Position numbers and translations under genes: made by a program
Assembly: GCF_000759025.1 (NCBI RefSeq)
Contig: NZ_JPOS01000090.1
Span: 310,001-374,000, forward strand
Source: Phaeodactylibacter xiamenensis
Lineage (GTDB): Bacteria; Bacteroidota; Bacteroidia; Chitinophagales; Saprospiraceae
Length of the DNA: 64,000 bases
Direction: 5' to 3'
In this document: positions 1 to 8,703 of the stretch, one piece after another
Position numbering within the stretch: the stretch's first letter is position 1
How the letters are laid out: every line of letters starts with the position of its first letter
The notes under the pieces: generated by a model
The model's input: only the letters and a program-made list of their open reading frames with translations
What the model was told of the DNA's origin: nothing
Databases searched by the model: none

Positions 1-584
1 TAGGCATTGGCCACCGGGTTGCCAGAGAAGGACTCGAGCTTGCCGGTAACGGTACCATTGGGGTTGACAAATCCAACGGCATGTCCCCGCGCCCCGTTGC
101 CAAACTGATTACGGCCGTAAACGCTGTACTCGTAGAATTCGCCAGCCTGAACATTAAAGTCGATATACTGCGACACACCTGACTCGACTTCCCCCAGAAA
201 AGCGCCGTCCCGAAGGATGACATAACCATCGGAGGGGGCTGCGCTGAGGGGGTCAATTTCCCATTCCAGCAGTACCCGGTCAGGGAAGTCGCCCTGCGAG
301 GCAAGTGTTACCGGTGCAGTAGGTGGCATATACAAGCGGGCCCAGAAACCATGCTCCATTGTCCGCTGCTGAGACTGGTAGCGGGCAGTAAGGGGCTGCC
401 CCACTGTGAAATCCTGTTTGGTGTTGAGGTTGAATGCATTGGTTACACTACCGAAGTTAAAATTGACCGTACCCTGTGCAACCTCCAGGTTTTCAGCCGG
501 GTTGCAAACGGTATCCAATTGAGAACGGGCGGGGGAGGCCAGCAAAAGGCACAGCCATCCCGTAAGCAAGATGTATCTTAGCAT
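1..584 (-). CDS. Secreted multidomain protein, 3' part cut off by window edge
   Basis: An open frame runs on the minus strand from ATG at 584 to the left edge without a stop (194 codons visible). It opens with a Sec signal peptide (MLRYILLTGWLCLLLASPARS). Residues about 85-160 resemble a fibronectin-III-like fold (APVTLASQG, then VLLEWEID, DGYVILRDG and YEYSVYGRNQFGNG). The last visible residues (GTVTGKLESFSGNPVANA) look like the start of a carboxypeptidase-regulatory-like beta sandwich. This layout suits a large Bacteroidota cell-surface protein, but a T9SS tail cannot be seen here. Function unknown. Confidence 0.8.
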   Translation of the reverse strand, partial: MLRYILLTGWLCLLLASPARSQLDTVCNPAENLEVAQGTVNFNFGSVTNAFNLNTKQDFTVGQPLTARYQSQQRTMEHGFWARLYMPPTAPVTLASQGDFPDRVLLEWEIDPLSAAPSDGYVILRDGAFLGEVESGVSQYIDFNVQAGEFYEYSVYGRNQFGNGARGHAVGFVNPNGTVTGKLESFSGNPVANA

Positions 585-625
585 TACATTTATTTTTTTG
601 GTGGGATATAATTAGCGCTGTAGGC

Positions 626-793
626 CTAGTACACTGTGTATTAAGTTAGTGAGTATTTTGAACGAGGGTATTTTTTTCTCAATCAAGGCGCTGCGGAGTC
701 TCGTAGCCTAAGCTACGAAGGTGAGCACGCAACGATGAGTGAGGGAAAAAGAGCCCTTCAAAATGCTTAAAAATTTATTACACAGTGTACTAG
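626..793. repeat. 168-bp imperfect palindromic (MITE-like) element
   Basis: The ends are perfect 15-bp inverted repeats (CTAGTACACTGTGTA at 626-640, its complement at 779-793). The interior is imperfectly self-complementary along most of its length and centres on a CGTAGCCTAAGCTACG palindrome near 709-724. It fills the gap between two minus-strand genes. The right arm contains the stop codon of the upstream gene. Its core resembles the element at 16211-16371. No coding capacity. It could act as a terminator for the upstream gene. Confidence 0.75.
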
Positions 794-1695
794 TACTTGA
801 TCATGTAGTTCACACTCATATTTACCGGGCGGGTCTCGGAGTCGCCGCCGGAGATTTCTACATTGTGGGTATGCGCGCCAGCGAGGCTAGGATTAGTCTT
901 CCACGGAAACCTCGAACCGCTAGCTGCATAATCAGCGCCAACACTTGAACCACTATTTATGAATGGCATTAAGGTGACGCCTTCATGAGTATGCGCACCG
1001 GCTTGATCAGTTTCCCCTGTAAAGGGGTTCTCCGGCATAGCCGTAGCATCCTGCTGCAGGCTGCCAAGCTCGCGGTTTTCGTCAATGCCCCGGCCTTCGT
1101 CATTGCCGCGCAGGAATATCCCCCGGTAGTCGGGCAGGTTGAAGGTAGCGCCGTTGGAGGTGCCACCGTAGGTAATTCCAATCGCATTGAAAAGATCGGG
1201 ATACTCGGTTTTGACTATACTGCGCCCATCACAAAGTAAATACCCGGTGGGCACTTTCGTTTTCGGGCCGGCAAATGGCAGAACGGTACCGGCCGGCACG
1301 CCATTATCTGCCCGACCAGCAGTAGCGGCGTACTGTACGAACATGGTGTAGGGCGAGTAGGTCAGCTGGGCACGCGGCTGCAGCTCACTGCCGCTGACTT
1401 CTATGCCCAGATAAACGGTGCTGCTGAAGATATCCGGGTTTAGTTCTGTCACACTGCCAAGATTATGGCTGTACAGGCCGCCTACGACTTCAACCGCAGC
1501 GGTCTCCTCCCAAAGGGCACTACCACCGCTGTTTTCGTGATACAGCCGAAAAGTGACCTGCTGTGTGCCATCCTGTATGGCCATACCATTGGCGTTTTTG
1601 AAAGTACCCTGAATACTGATTTGTGGAGTGTCTTGTGCCTGGAGCAGGCTGAAAAACAGGCATAGGATTGCCACTAAAGCCAAAGACTTTTTCAT
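790..1695 (-). CDS. Secreted phage tail-collar-domain protein
   Basis: The 301-residue product starts at the ATG at 1695, which gives a clean signal peptide (MKKSLALVAILCLFFSLLQA); an upstream ATG at 1761 would bury it. Residues about 25-125 form an unassigned beta-rich region. Residues about 135-200 match the phage tail-collar fold (GTVLPFAGPK, GYLLCDGRS, FNLPDYRGIFLRG). The C-terminal part has two AGAHTH motifs and ends in ETRPVNMSVNYMIKY, typical of microcystin-dependent-protein/tail-fibre tips. No phage genes are nearby, so this is a chromosomal exported version, perhaps a surface adhesin. Its stop codon lies inside the palindromic element at 626-793. Confidence 0.85.
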   Translation of the reverse strand: MKKSLALVAILCLFFSLLQAQDTPQISIQGTFKNANGMAIQDGTQQVTFRLYHENSGGSALWEETAAVEVVGGLYSHNLGSVTELNPDIFSSTVYLGIEVSGSELQPRAQLTYSPYTMFVQYAATAGRADNGVPAGTVLPFAGPKTKVPTGYLLCDGRSIVKTEYPDLFNAIGITYGGTSNGATFNLPDYRGIFLRGNDEGRGIDENRELGSLQQDATAMPENPFTGETDQAGAHTHEGVTLMPFINSGSSVGADYAASGSRFPWKTNPSLAGAHTHNVEISGGDSETRPVNMSVNYMIKY

Positions 1696-1814
1696 AGATG
1701 CAAATTTGTTTTGGATAATGTTAACTGGTTGGAGACTAACCCCAGATTGAAATTTTTCCAAAACTAATAGCTAAAGAAAAAAAAGCCTACTGATGTCCCC
1801 CCTCATTTACCCCT

Positions 1815-1822
1815 CAAAAATA
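1815..1822 (-). promoter_or_regulatory. -7 box of the collar-domain gene
   Basis: TATTTTTG on the minus strand matches the Bacteroidota -7 consensus TAnnTTTG. It would place the transcript start near 1808, with a leader of about 110 nt before the start at 1695. No clear -33 TTG is seen at the expected spacing. Confidence 0.4.
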
Positions 1823-1863
1823 CAAGTACCTGATAACCAGAACTTAAAAAAGCACAACTCAAT

Positions 1864-1896
1864 AGTGTGTGGCACTAAAAAAAGCCACATCACACT
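1864..1896. other. Hairpin downstream of the LuxR-type regulator
   Basis: AGTGTGTGGC and GCCACATCACACT pair around an A/T-rich loop. On the minus strand the T run sits in the loop rather than after the stem, so this is not a textbook terminator, although it lies 35 bp past the stop of the regulator gene at 1931. Confidence 0.4.
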
Positions 1897-1930
1897 TGGT
1901 TCCGGGATGGCCTGCCAACCGCTTTGGTGT

Positions 1931-3823
1931 TTATAGCTGCTGCCCCCTGACTAGTTGGGTAAGGAAAGTAGTGAAGTCGATCTGATTTTCGACCTCCATT
2001 TTTTTCCGGGCCCGGTAACGGAAATTTTCGACGCTCTTCAGCGAGCGGTCCAGAATCTGGGTAATCTCGCTATTAGAGTAGCCCAGGTAGATCAGGGCGC
2101 AGACCTGCCGCTCGGATGCAGTCAGCTCAGGGTATTTCTCTTCGATGAACCCCATAAAGGAAGCCATTTGCCGGTTGAGTTCCTGTTCAATGGAAAAGTT
2201 AAGGTGGGTAGCCTGAAACTGATCCATATTGCGCCGAATTTCCTCCACTTCCTTGCGGTCCTCCTGTGATAATGACTTTGCGGCTTTTTGCAAAAGCCGG
2301 ACCATACGGGTTTCTACTTGCCGGGCGTACAGCAGGAGGGTAGCATTTTTCTGCATCTCCCGCTCGCGCTGTTCCACATCCCGCTGCTGTGCCTGCAATT
2401 TCTCTTCTGCCTGAATAGCCTGAAAGGCTGCAATTTCCCGTTGTTGTGCAGCCAGCTTACGGGCTTTGCGATAATTGAGGTATACAAGGATTAACATGGC
2501 AATGACGGCTATAAACAAAATAACCAGACCAGTAATAGTGTAACCCGCTTTTTGTAAAGAAGACCCTAAAGCTGCTTTTTCTTTCTTTAGCGTTTCAGTT
2601 TGATAAAGGACCCCCATATCCATGAGCTTCCGAACATCAGTACTGTCTTCGGAAATGTGATAAATAGAATCCGCAGTAATCGTATACTGATAGGCTGCCT
2701 GATAATCTTCGCGACCGGCAGCAGCGAGCGCCTTAATCTGCCAGGCCCGGTGCGTCATAATCAGATCCGACTGATCCGCGATCCGGTCGAGTATCTTATC
2801 TATAATGGCCTCCGGCAGCAAGTTTTCACCGGTTTTTTTATAATACAAATAGAAGACATTGAGGTTAGGCACTTTCACAAGGCTGTCCTCTACTATGGCT
2901 TCGGCCTTAAAATCCTCCAGAATTGCCCGTGCTTTTTCCCACTCCCTAAAACTGATAAAGGCATTAGCTTTGGCTGTTAACAACCGGCTGCCGTACTGCC
3001 GGTTTTGGTCCTGATACAGCTCGAAAGAATCAAGATGCCGGTAAAATGCTTCGCGTTGCTCCAGTTTGGCATAGACCTGCAGCAGATTGAGGTGCACCAG
3101 GGTGCGGACATTGCTGTTGGCCTCGGACAGGGCTATATCCTTCAGCACTGCAGCAGATTGCTCCAATGCTCCCATGCGCAACAGAGCAACCCCCTTGTTG
3201 ATTTGCGCCATCTGGAAGGCATCCCGCAACCTTATGCTATCCCTCAGGACCGTTGTGGTTTTGTCGAAAAACCGGAAAGCAGAATGGAAGTAGCCTTTGT
3301 CCAAATATATTGCTCCTATATTGGAATAGTAGCGCGCGGCTTCACCGGTAGCCCCTTGTGATTCAAAACAGCGGGTCGCATTGCTCCAGTAATGAATAGC
3401 CTGATTATGATCTCTGTCCAGATAGCTAAATACGCCTTTTAAACCGAACGCTTTGCCCAGCAGTACGGTGTCTCCGGCTGCACTGGCCTGTTCTATTGCT
3501 GCATCTGCAAAAGTTTCAGATGTCTCATGGTCGCCTCCGTAATAGGCGAGCATCCCCCGCTCGTAGAAGAAACGGGCAAGCCCAAGGGTATCCCCAGTGA
3601 CTTTCAGATGTTCTTCTGCCTCTGACAGTGCCAACTCATAGTATTGCGTGTCGCGCTTTTCCAGAAGCGCCTGCGCATACTGAAGCACGGCTTTCACGTA
3701 ATCAGCCTCCTGCTGTAATACTTTCAAACGCCCCTGCAAGGAGTCAGGAATTTCCTGCCCATGGCTGTTCTGAATCAAAAAGAGCATACAAGCAACAAAA
3801 AAAAAGGAAGCGGAACGTAACAT
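1931..3823 (-). CDS. TPR-containing membrane regulator with LuxR-type HTH
   Basis: The 630-residue protein has a signal peptide (about 1-22), tetratricopeptide-like helical pairs over about 30-400, one transmembrane segment at about 428-452 (GLVILFIAVIAMLILVYL), a charged Q/E-rich coiled coil, and a C-terminal LuxR/GerE helix-turn-helix at about 560-612 (LTASERQVCALIYLGYSNSE, then SVENFRYRARKKM). The layout is a one-component sensor common in Bacteroidota: periplasmic TPR part, cytoplasmic DNA-binding part. Ligand and targets are unknown. It has its own strong promoter (3883-3912). Confidence 0.9.
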   Translation of the reverse strand: MLRSASFFFVACMLFLIQNSHGQEIPDSLQGRLKVLQQEADYVKAVLQYAQALLEKRDTQYYELALSEAEEHLKVTGDTLGLARFFYERGMLAYYGGDHETSETFADAAIEQASAAGDTVLLGKAFGLKGVFSYLDRDHNQAIHYWSNATRCFESQGATGEAARYYSNIGAIYLDKGYFHSAFRFFDKTTTVLRDSIRLRDAFQMAQINKGVALLRMGALEQSAAVLKDIALSEANSNVRTLVHLNLLQVYAKLEQREAFYRHLDSFELYQDQNRQYGSRLLTAKANAFISFREWEKARAILEDFKAEAIVEDSLVKVPNLNVFYLYYKKTGENLLPEAIIDKILDRIADQSDLIMTHRAWQIKALAAAGREDYQAAYQYTITADSIYHISEDSTDVRKLMDMGVLYQTETLKKEKAALGSSLQKAGYTITGLVILFIAVIAMLILVYLNYRKARKLAAQQREIAAFQAIQAEEKLQAQQRDVEQREREMQKNATLLLYARQVETRMVRLLQKAAKSLSQEDRKEVEEIRRNMDQFQATHLNFSIEQELNRQMASFMGFIEEKYPELTASERQVCALIYLGYSNSEITQILDRSLKSVENFRYRARKKMEVENQIDFTTFLTQLVRGQQL

Positions 3824-3882
3824 TATGTTGGGCGTAGTTAAAAAAACAATTACAGAGCGGTCAATACCTTATTTCTAAACTG

Positions 3883-3912
3883 CAAAAGTAAAAAAGTAAA
3901 TGTGGTAGTCAA
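3883..3912 (-). promoter_or_regulatory. Promoter of the TPR/LuxR regulator
   Basis: On the minus strand TTG (3912-3910) is followed after 19 nt by TACTTTTG (3890-3883), a full match to the Bacteroidota sigma consensus TTG-N19-TAnnTTTG. Predicted start of transcription is near 3876, 53 nt before the ATG. Confidence 0.7.
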
Positions 3913-3963
3913 CAGCAGGGTAAAAAACACCTGTTTCACCTGCAACATAGGAACGATGTACAA

Positions 3964-4581
3964 CTACAGGTGCAACAGCGCTTGGAGCTCGCGCTCATCT
4001 GCACCTTCAAAGATTGGCTGATGAAACCGATGCAGTTTTTGCAGCAGATTCAGCAACTGCTGCTTTTCAGCCGTTGTCAGGTCACCCGTCACCACTTCCC
4101 CCATCGGTATAATGCGGGCATTTGCTTCTGCCACTACCTTCCGCCCCTTGTCGCTCAGCCGGACCAGCTTGGCGCGGCGGTCCTCTGGGTTGGAAAGCTC
4201 TTCGATGTAGCCCTGCTTCTTCAGGCGCTTGAGCACTTCGGTGCCCGTGGATTTCTCCAGGATATTTTTCTGGATCAGGACCGACTTGGTCAGGGGTTCT
4301 TCCTGCTCCAGAGTGGCCAGAAATGCCCAATCTGTCATGGAATACAGATCAAGGTGGCGGAAGATACGCCGGGCGTAGTAGGCCGCATAATTGGCCATAA
4401 AACCGAAGAACATAGAGATCAGGCCGTCCGTATTGGGGGGCAGGCTTCCCTCCATATTGCCGCCCCGCTCCTGCTGCTGCAGCCATTCCCCAAAGGCAAC
4501 CGGAGAAAGGTGTTCGGCTTTGTGCTGCTCCTGAAACGCGCCCAGCCAGTCGATCACCTGTTTGGCGTCTTCGATTTTCAT
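3964..4581 (-). CDS. MarR-family transcriptional regulator
   Basis: The 205-residue product has an N-terminal helical extension of about 55 residues and then a winged-helix MarR core: helices at about 80-130 (SMTDWAFLATLEQEEPLTKS, then STGTEVLKRLKKQGYIEEL) and the wing motif NPEDRRAKLVRLSDKG. It is divergent from the TonB-dependent receptor at 4689 with 107 bp between starts, so it may control that receptor and itself; this is inference from layout. The effector is unknown. Confidence 0.9.
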   Translation of the reverse strand: MKIEDAKQVIDWLGAFQEQHKAEHLSPVAFGEWLQQQERGGNMEGSLPPNTDGLISMFFGFMANYAAYYARRIFRHLDLYSMTDWAFLATLEQEEPLTKSVLIQKNILEKSTGTEVLKRLKKQGYIEELSNPEDRRAKLVRLSDKGRKVVAEANARIIPMGEVVTGDLTTAEKQQLLNLLQKLHRFHQPIFEGADERELQALLHL

Positions 4582-4688
4582 AAAGTGCTATTTTGTACTA
4601 AAAAAGTTTGATGTCATATAAACACTTTCAAAAACAGAATGTTCTGCTGGCATAAATAACAAATCCATCACCACGACAAAACGACATA

Positions 4689-7103
4689 ATGAAAGTTCAA
4701 CATTTATTGACTTTATGGCTTGGATTGCTGCTAAGCCCTGCGCTTTGGGCCCAGTCGGGCATCATTAAGGGGCAGGTGACCGATGCCCTGAACAATGAAC
4801 CTATCGCTTTTGCTAATGTGCTTTTGCTGGGTACCGACATTGGTACTACGACTGACGTAGACGGCAATTTCGAAATCACCGGGCTGGAGCCGAAATTGTA
4901 CGATGTGCGCGCTTCTTACCTGGGCTATACCAATAAGACAGAGTATGAAGTGCAAGTGACCAACTCCAAGCCCGCCATCGTCAATCTGGCCCTGAGCGAG
5001 TCCGCCCAGGATTTAGAGGAGGTGGTCGTCAAAGCTTCGCCATTCACCAAAACAGAAGAAAGCCCGCTTTCCCTGCGCACCATAGGGGTGGCCGAAATTC
5101 AGCGGAATCCGGGGGGCAACAGAGATATCTCCCGGGTCATTCAAACCCTCCCCGGTGTGACTACTCCCGCCGGCTTTCGAAACGACCTTATCATCAGAGG
5201 CGGTGCACCGAATGAGAACCGCTTTTACCTTGATGACGTAGAGGTGCCGACCATCAACCACTTTGCCACACAGGGGGCTTCCGGCGGGCCCGTGGGATTG
5301 ATCAATGTGAATTTCATCCGGGAGGTAGAGTTTTACAGTGGCGCCTTCCCTTCCAACCGGGGCAACACCCTGAGTTCAGTTTTGGAGTTCAAGCAGCGCG
5401 ATGGGCGGGATGACCGCATTGGTGGCACCTTCCTGATGAGTGCCACGGATGTGGGCGTGACGCTGGAGGGCCCTATTGGAGACAAGACCACTTTCCTGGC
5501 TTCCGCCCGCCGTTCTTATCTGCAGTTCCTCTTTGATGTGATCGGGCTGCCGTTTTTGCCGACCTACAACGACTTCCAGGTCAAGGTGAAGCACAAGTTT
5601 AACAAGAAAAACGAGCTGACTTTCATCGGCCTGGGCGCCCTTGATCAGTTCCAGCTCAACCTGGACGCCAACGAGACCGAAGAGCAACAGTTCCTGCTCA
5701 ATCAGCTGCCAGTCTCCCCACAGTGGAACTACACCAACGGCCTTGTCTACAAACACTACGCCGACAATGGCTTCTGGACCTTTGTGGTGAGCCGGAATAT
5801 GCTTAATAACGAGAGCGAAAAATACCTGGACAACGACGACAGCAGCGAGGAGAACCTGACCCTGCGCTACAAATCCCAGGAAATTGAAAACAAGCTGCGG
5901 GTGGAACACGATATCCGCTTTGGCGATTTCAAGCTCAACTATGGCCTGGGCTATCAGTATGTGAAGTACAACGTGAGCACTTTTAACCGCATCTTCACCA
6001 GCGCCGGGCCACAGACCATCGACTTTGCCTCCAACTTTGACCTCAACCGCTATGCATTGTTTGCTCAGGGCAGCCAAAAATTTGTGGATGAGCGCCTGAC
6101 CCTCTCCCTGGGCTTCCGGATGGATGCCAATGACTACAGTACCGAGATGAGCAACCTGGGGCAGCAGTTCTCGCCACGCTTCTCTGCTTCTTATGCCCTG
6201 ACTGAACGCCTGGCAGTCAACTTCAACACCGGCATTTATTACCAGCTGCCCCCTTACACCATACTGGGCTATCAGGAGGACGGCGTGTTCGTGAACCGGG
6301 AGAATGGCATTAAGTACATCCGAAACGATCATGTGGTGGCTGGATTCGAATACAACACGGCTTCCAATTCCAAAATTTCCATCGAGGGCTACTACAAATA
6401 CTACTATGACTACCCTTTCCTGCTGCGCGACAGCCTTACGCTGGCTAACCTGGGCGGCGACTTTGGGGTACTGGGCAACGAGCCGGTTGTCCCCCGTTCT
6501 GAAGGCCGCAGTTATGGACTGGAATTCCTCTTTCAGCAGCGCCTGTACAAGGGTTTCTACGGCATAGCATCGTATACCCTGGGCTGGAGCGAGTTTGAGG
6601 ATAAGAATGGCAACTTCGTCCCTTCCTCCTGGGACGCCCGCCACATCGCCAACATAGTCATCGGCAAGCGCTTTGAGAAAAACTGGGAAGTGGGGGTTAA
6701 CTGGCGCTTCCAGACCGGGCTGCCTTTCACTCCTTTCGACCGGCAGGCGTCCGCCCTCGTCCTCAACTGGCAGGCCAACGGGCGGGGCATCCGGGATTTC
6801 GACCTGCTCAATACCCGGCGTGCGGACCTGTTCAGCGCGATTGATATTCGGGTGGATAAAAAGTGGTTTTTCGACAAATGGAGCCTGAATATCTTCCTGG
6901 ACATCGAGAACGTTACCGGCAATGGCGTAGGCCAGGATCAGCTCATCCTGGACCGCCCGCTGGATGAAAACGGGCAACCGGTCGGCGGCGGCATCATCGT
7001 CAACCCCGATGCACCTATCAATCAGCAGCAGTTCCAGCTCAAGACCATTAATGATGCTACGGGTACGGTGGTGCCAAGTATCGGACTACAGATTGAAATA
7101 TAG
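4689..7103 (+). CDS. TonB-dependent outer-membrane receptor with carboxypeptidase-regulatory domain
   Basis: The 804-residue protein has a signal peptide (about 1-22), a carboxypeptidase D regulatory-like domain at about 25-105 (IIKGQVTDALNNEPIAFANV, DVDGNFEITGL), a plug domain at about 115-240 (DISRVIQTLPGV, NDLIIRGGAPNENRFYLDDV) and a C-terminal 22-strand-type barrel. It imports an unidentified substrate across the outer membrane with energy from TonB. No SusD partner lies next to it, which argues against a standard polysaccharide-utilisation pair. An intrinsic terminator follows at 7117-7164. Confidence 0.92.
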   Translation: MKVQHLLTLWLGLLLSPALWAQSGIIKGQVTDALNNEPIAFANVLLLGTDIGTTTDVDGNFEITGLEPKLYDVRASYLGYTNKTEYEVQVTNSKPAIVNLALSESAQDLEEVVVKASPFTKTEESPLSLRTIGVAEIQRNPGGNRDISRVIQTLPGVTTPAGFRNDLIIRGGAPNENRFYLDDVEVPTINHFATQGASGGPVGLINVNFIREVEFYSGAFPSNRGNTLSSVLEFKQRDGRDDRIGGTFLMSATDVGVTLEGPIGDKTTFLASARRSYLQFLFDVIGLPFLPTYNDFQVKVKHKFNKKNELTFIGLGALDQFQLNLDANETEEQQFLLNQLPVSPQWNYTNGLVYKHYADNGFWTFVVSRNMLNNESEKYLDNDDSSEENLTLRYKSQEIENKLRVEHDIRFGDFKLNYGLGYQYVKYNVSTFNRIFTSAGPQTIDFASNFDLNRYALFAQGSQKFVDERLTLSLGFRMDANDYSTEMSNLGQQFSPRFSASYALTERLAVNFNTGIYYQLPPYTILGYQEDGVFVNRENGIKYIRNDHVVAGFEYNTASNSKISIEGYYKYYYDYPFLLRDSLTLANLGGDFGVLGNEPVVPRSEGRSYGLEFLFQQRLYKGFYGIASYTLGWSEFEDKNGNFVPSSWDARHIANIVIGKRFEKNWEVGVNWRFQTGLPFTPFDRQASALVLNWQANGRGIRDFDLLNTRRADLFSAIDIRVDKKWFFDKWSLNIFLDIENVTGNGVGQDQLILDRPLDENGQPVGGGIIVNPDAPINQQQFQLKTINDATGTVVPSIGLQIEI

Positions 7104-7116
7104 GTCTACCGGTAAC

Positions 7117-7164
7117 CGGTTGTCAGGCGAGTTTAGTAAATTGGAAGCCTGACAACCGTTTTTT
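7117..7164 (+). terminator. Intrinsic terminator after the TonB-dependent receptor
   Basis: A perfect 12-bp stem (CGGTTGTCAGGC at 7117-7128 with GCCTGACAACCG at 7147-7158) is followed by six T. It lies only 20 bp before the start of the next gene, so it may also act as an attenuator for it. Confidence 0.8.
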
Positions 7165-7184
7165 CAATTAAAACCTAATACGTC

Positions 7185-7388
7185 ATGAAAAAGAACATGG
7201 GAAACACCGACAAGCTGGTCCGGGTCATCATTGCTGTAATCATCGCTGCTCTGTACTTCACGAATACCATTACAGGCACTTTGGGTATTGTTTTATTGGT
7301 CCTGGCGGGCGTTTTTGTACTCACAAGCGTCATTAGCTTTTGCCCGCTCTATGCTCCCTTTGGACTGAGTACCTGCAAAAGGGCGTAA
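7185..7388 (+). CDS. DUF2892-type small inner-membrane protein
   Basis: The 67-residue protein starts MKKNMGNTDKLVRVIIAVI, has two hydrophobic segments (about 13-28 and 34-52), and ends with CPLYAPFGLSTCKRA, the usual pattern of DUF2892 (YgaP membrane-domain) proteins: N-terminal N-x-D-R-x-hR and a C-terminal CPxY..FG.ST motif. The biochemical role is not established for the family. It follows a strong terminator by 20 bp, so it needs read-through or a promoter inside the hairpin. Confidence 0.85.
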   Translation: MKKNMGNTDKLVRVIIAVIIAALYFTNTITGTLGIVLLVLAGVFVLTSVISFCPLYAPFGLSTCKRA

Positions 7389-7414
7389 GTTTTTCACTTT
7401 GAAACCACATACTA

Positions 7415-7450
7415 AAAAAGCCGCTTCCGGAGTACCTGGGGCGGCTTTTC
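7415..7450. terminator. Bidirectional terminator between convergent genes
   Basis: AAAAGCCGC (7416-7424) pairs with GCGGCTTTT (7441-7449), flanked by A on one side and T on the other. It can end transcription from the DUF2892 gene on + and from the DUF4199-like gene on -. Confidence 0.8.
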
Positions 7451-7471
7451 AATTTCTTTACAGGAATAGCA

Positions 7472-7939
7472 CTATTCAGCGTATTCCGTAGGTATTTCTG
7501 AGTGGTTTTGTTCAAAATTCATGTCAATTATCCGAACGGCAATATACGAACCGATCAGGCTCACCGCAATACCCTCCGTAAAGACAAACAGGCTGGCTGT
7601 GAATGGGTTGAAGTACTTTCCAATCGGAATGGTATCCTGAATATAATTCATGAAAGTATCGTCGCCAATAAGGTAAAACATAACAAAAGCGGTGAACGGC
7701 AATACCCCGATGATGGAGGCGTACATTCCGGTTACCACACCGGACACATAATTATTAACAGTATCCGGATTCTCGCGCCGGTAGCGGCGGATAGCCATAT
7801 AGAGTAATCCAATGTGCGCAAAACCGTTGAGTATCCTCAGGTTATAATTTCGGATTTGAATGACCTCGTGCATTAATAAAAATAGCCCAACAAAACTGGC
7901 TAATAATAACAGTCCGTACTTAATTGCAATCTTATTCAT
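7472..7939 (-). CDS. DUF4199-like four-helix membrane protein
   Basis: The 155-residue protein has four hydrophobic segments (about 6-24, 36-50, 67-93 and 115-140), charged residues between helices 2 and 3 (RRYRRENPD), a GVVTGMYASIIG glycine-rich helix, and an acidic C-terminal tail. This is the pattern of the Bacteroidota DUF4199 family, whose function is unknown. It lies 68 bp downstream of the gene at 8008-8604 in the same direction and may be co-transcribed with it. Confidence 0.7.
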   Translation of the reverse strand: MNKIAIKYGLLLLASFVGLFLLMHEVIQIRNYNLRILNGFAHIGLLYMAIRRYRRENPDTVNNYVSGVVTGMYASIIGVLPFTAFVMFYLIGDDTFMNYIQDTIPIGKYFNPFTASLFVFTEGIAVSLIGSYIAVRIIDMNFEQNHSEIPTEYAE

Positions 7940-8007
7940 ATCGTGATGCTTGATTTCTTATAAAACTGGAAATCAGGCACCTATGTTTACAAACTGCCGT
8001 TACGAGT

Positions 8008-8604
8008 TCAAAATTGGTGCCGGAACCCAATGCTGTTGCCGGTGAAGGAAAGCCCTTGCAGCAGGGGCTGCAGGTCGTCATTGCCACTCGCCTGCCAGAA
8101 GTAGGCGGCCAGGTCAAAAACAAATAGAAACCCGCCCTGAAGAATGATGGATTTCCCAAAACCCCGCAGGCGCTCCGGCTTTTCCTCGGTGTTTTTAGCA
8201 CGCTCTATCAGATAGGCACCGCCCAGCATGTACCCTACGTCCAGCCCGGCATTGAACAGGAAGATTTTCTGTACGCTGTGCTGCTCATTGATGCTCTCCG
8301 CCAGGCTTAGGGCAGAGGGGTCGCCTTTGGTGGCAGCGATGTACCCAGCGGTGGCCAGGCCCAGGTTGACCAGGTTCCAGCCGGCATTCATCCCATGGAA
8401 ATAGCGGCTCTCGCCGGTGCGCTGACTGGCTAATGTGGCACCAAGGGCGATATTGCCTACCGCCCAGCCTCCCAGTACCATCATACTGGTTTTCTGTTTC
8501 TGCAGGCGATTTTGGTTGAAATCGGTCAGGGCATTGGTCTGCGCATAGCCCAACATCAAAAAATTGAAGAAAGTGAAGGTGAGGAGGATCCGCTTGGTTG
8601 GCAT
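8008..8604 (-). CDS. Secreted/membrane protein of unknown function (DUF6992-like)
   Basis: The start at 8604 gives 198 residues with a signal peptide (MPTKRILLTFTFFNFLMLGYA); the ATG at 8655 adds 17 residues without hydrophobic character. After the signal come two to four short glycine-rich hydrophobic stretches (SMMVLGGWAVGNIALG, AGWNLVNLGLATAGYIAA, LFNAGLDVGYMLGGAYL, ILQGGFLFVFDLAAYF). It resembles small Bacteroidota proteins annotated DUF6992, but I recall that family only by pattern. Function unknown. Confidence 0.65.
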   Translation of the reverse strand: MPTKRILLTFTFFNFLMLGYAQTNALTDFNQNRLQKQKTSMMVLGGWAVGNIALGATLASQRTGESRYFHGMNAGWNLVNLGLATAGYIAATKGDPSALSLAESINEQHSVQKIFLFNAGLDVGYMLGGAYLIERAKNTEEKPERLRGFGKSIILQGGFLFVFDLAAYFWQASGNDDLQPLLQGLSFTGNSIGFRHQF

Positions 8605-8667
8605 AGCTTCGGTTTTTGATGTAAGAAATCTTCCCGGGCGGGGAATGTTCATCAAAACTTCAGATAA

Positions 8668-8698
8668 TACTGCCTGCAGTGGGATTCTGCAGGCAGTA
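8668..8698. terminator. Perfect 12-bp hairpin after the beta-galactosidase gene
   Basis: TACTGCCTGCAG (8668-8679) and CTGCAGGCAGTA (8687-8698) pair perfectly with a 7-nt loop, 5 bp past the stop codon at 8704. The following minus-strand sequence (TTATCTGAAG) is poor in T, so it may stabilise the 3' end or weakly terminate before the next gene. Confidence 0.6.
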
Positions 8699-8703
8699 CT
8701 TTC

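Noticed and set aside
5376-6977. 533-residue open frame on the minus strand inside the TonB-dependent receptor gene
   Set aside because: It is the antisense shadow of a well-defined receptor; composition is Val/Gln/Glu-rich without motifs.
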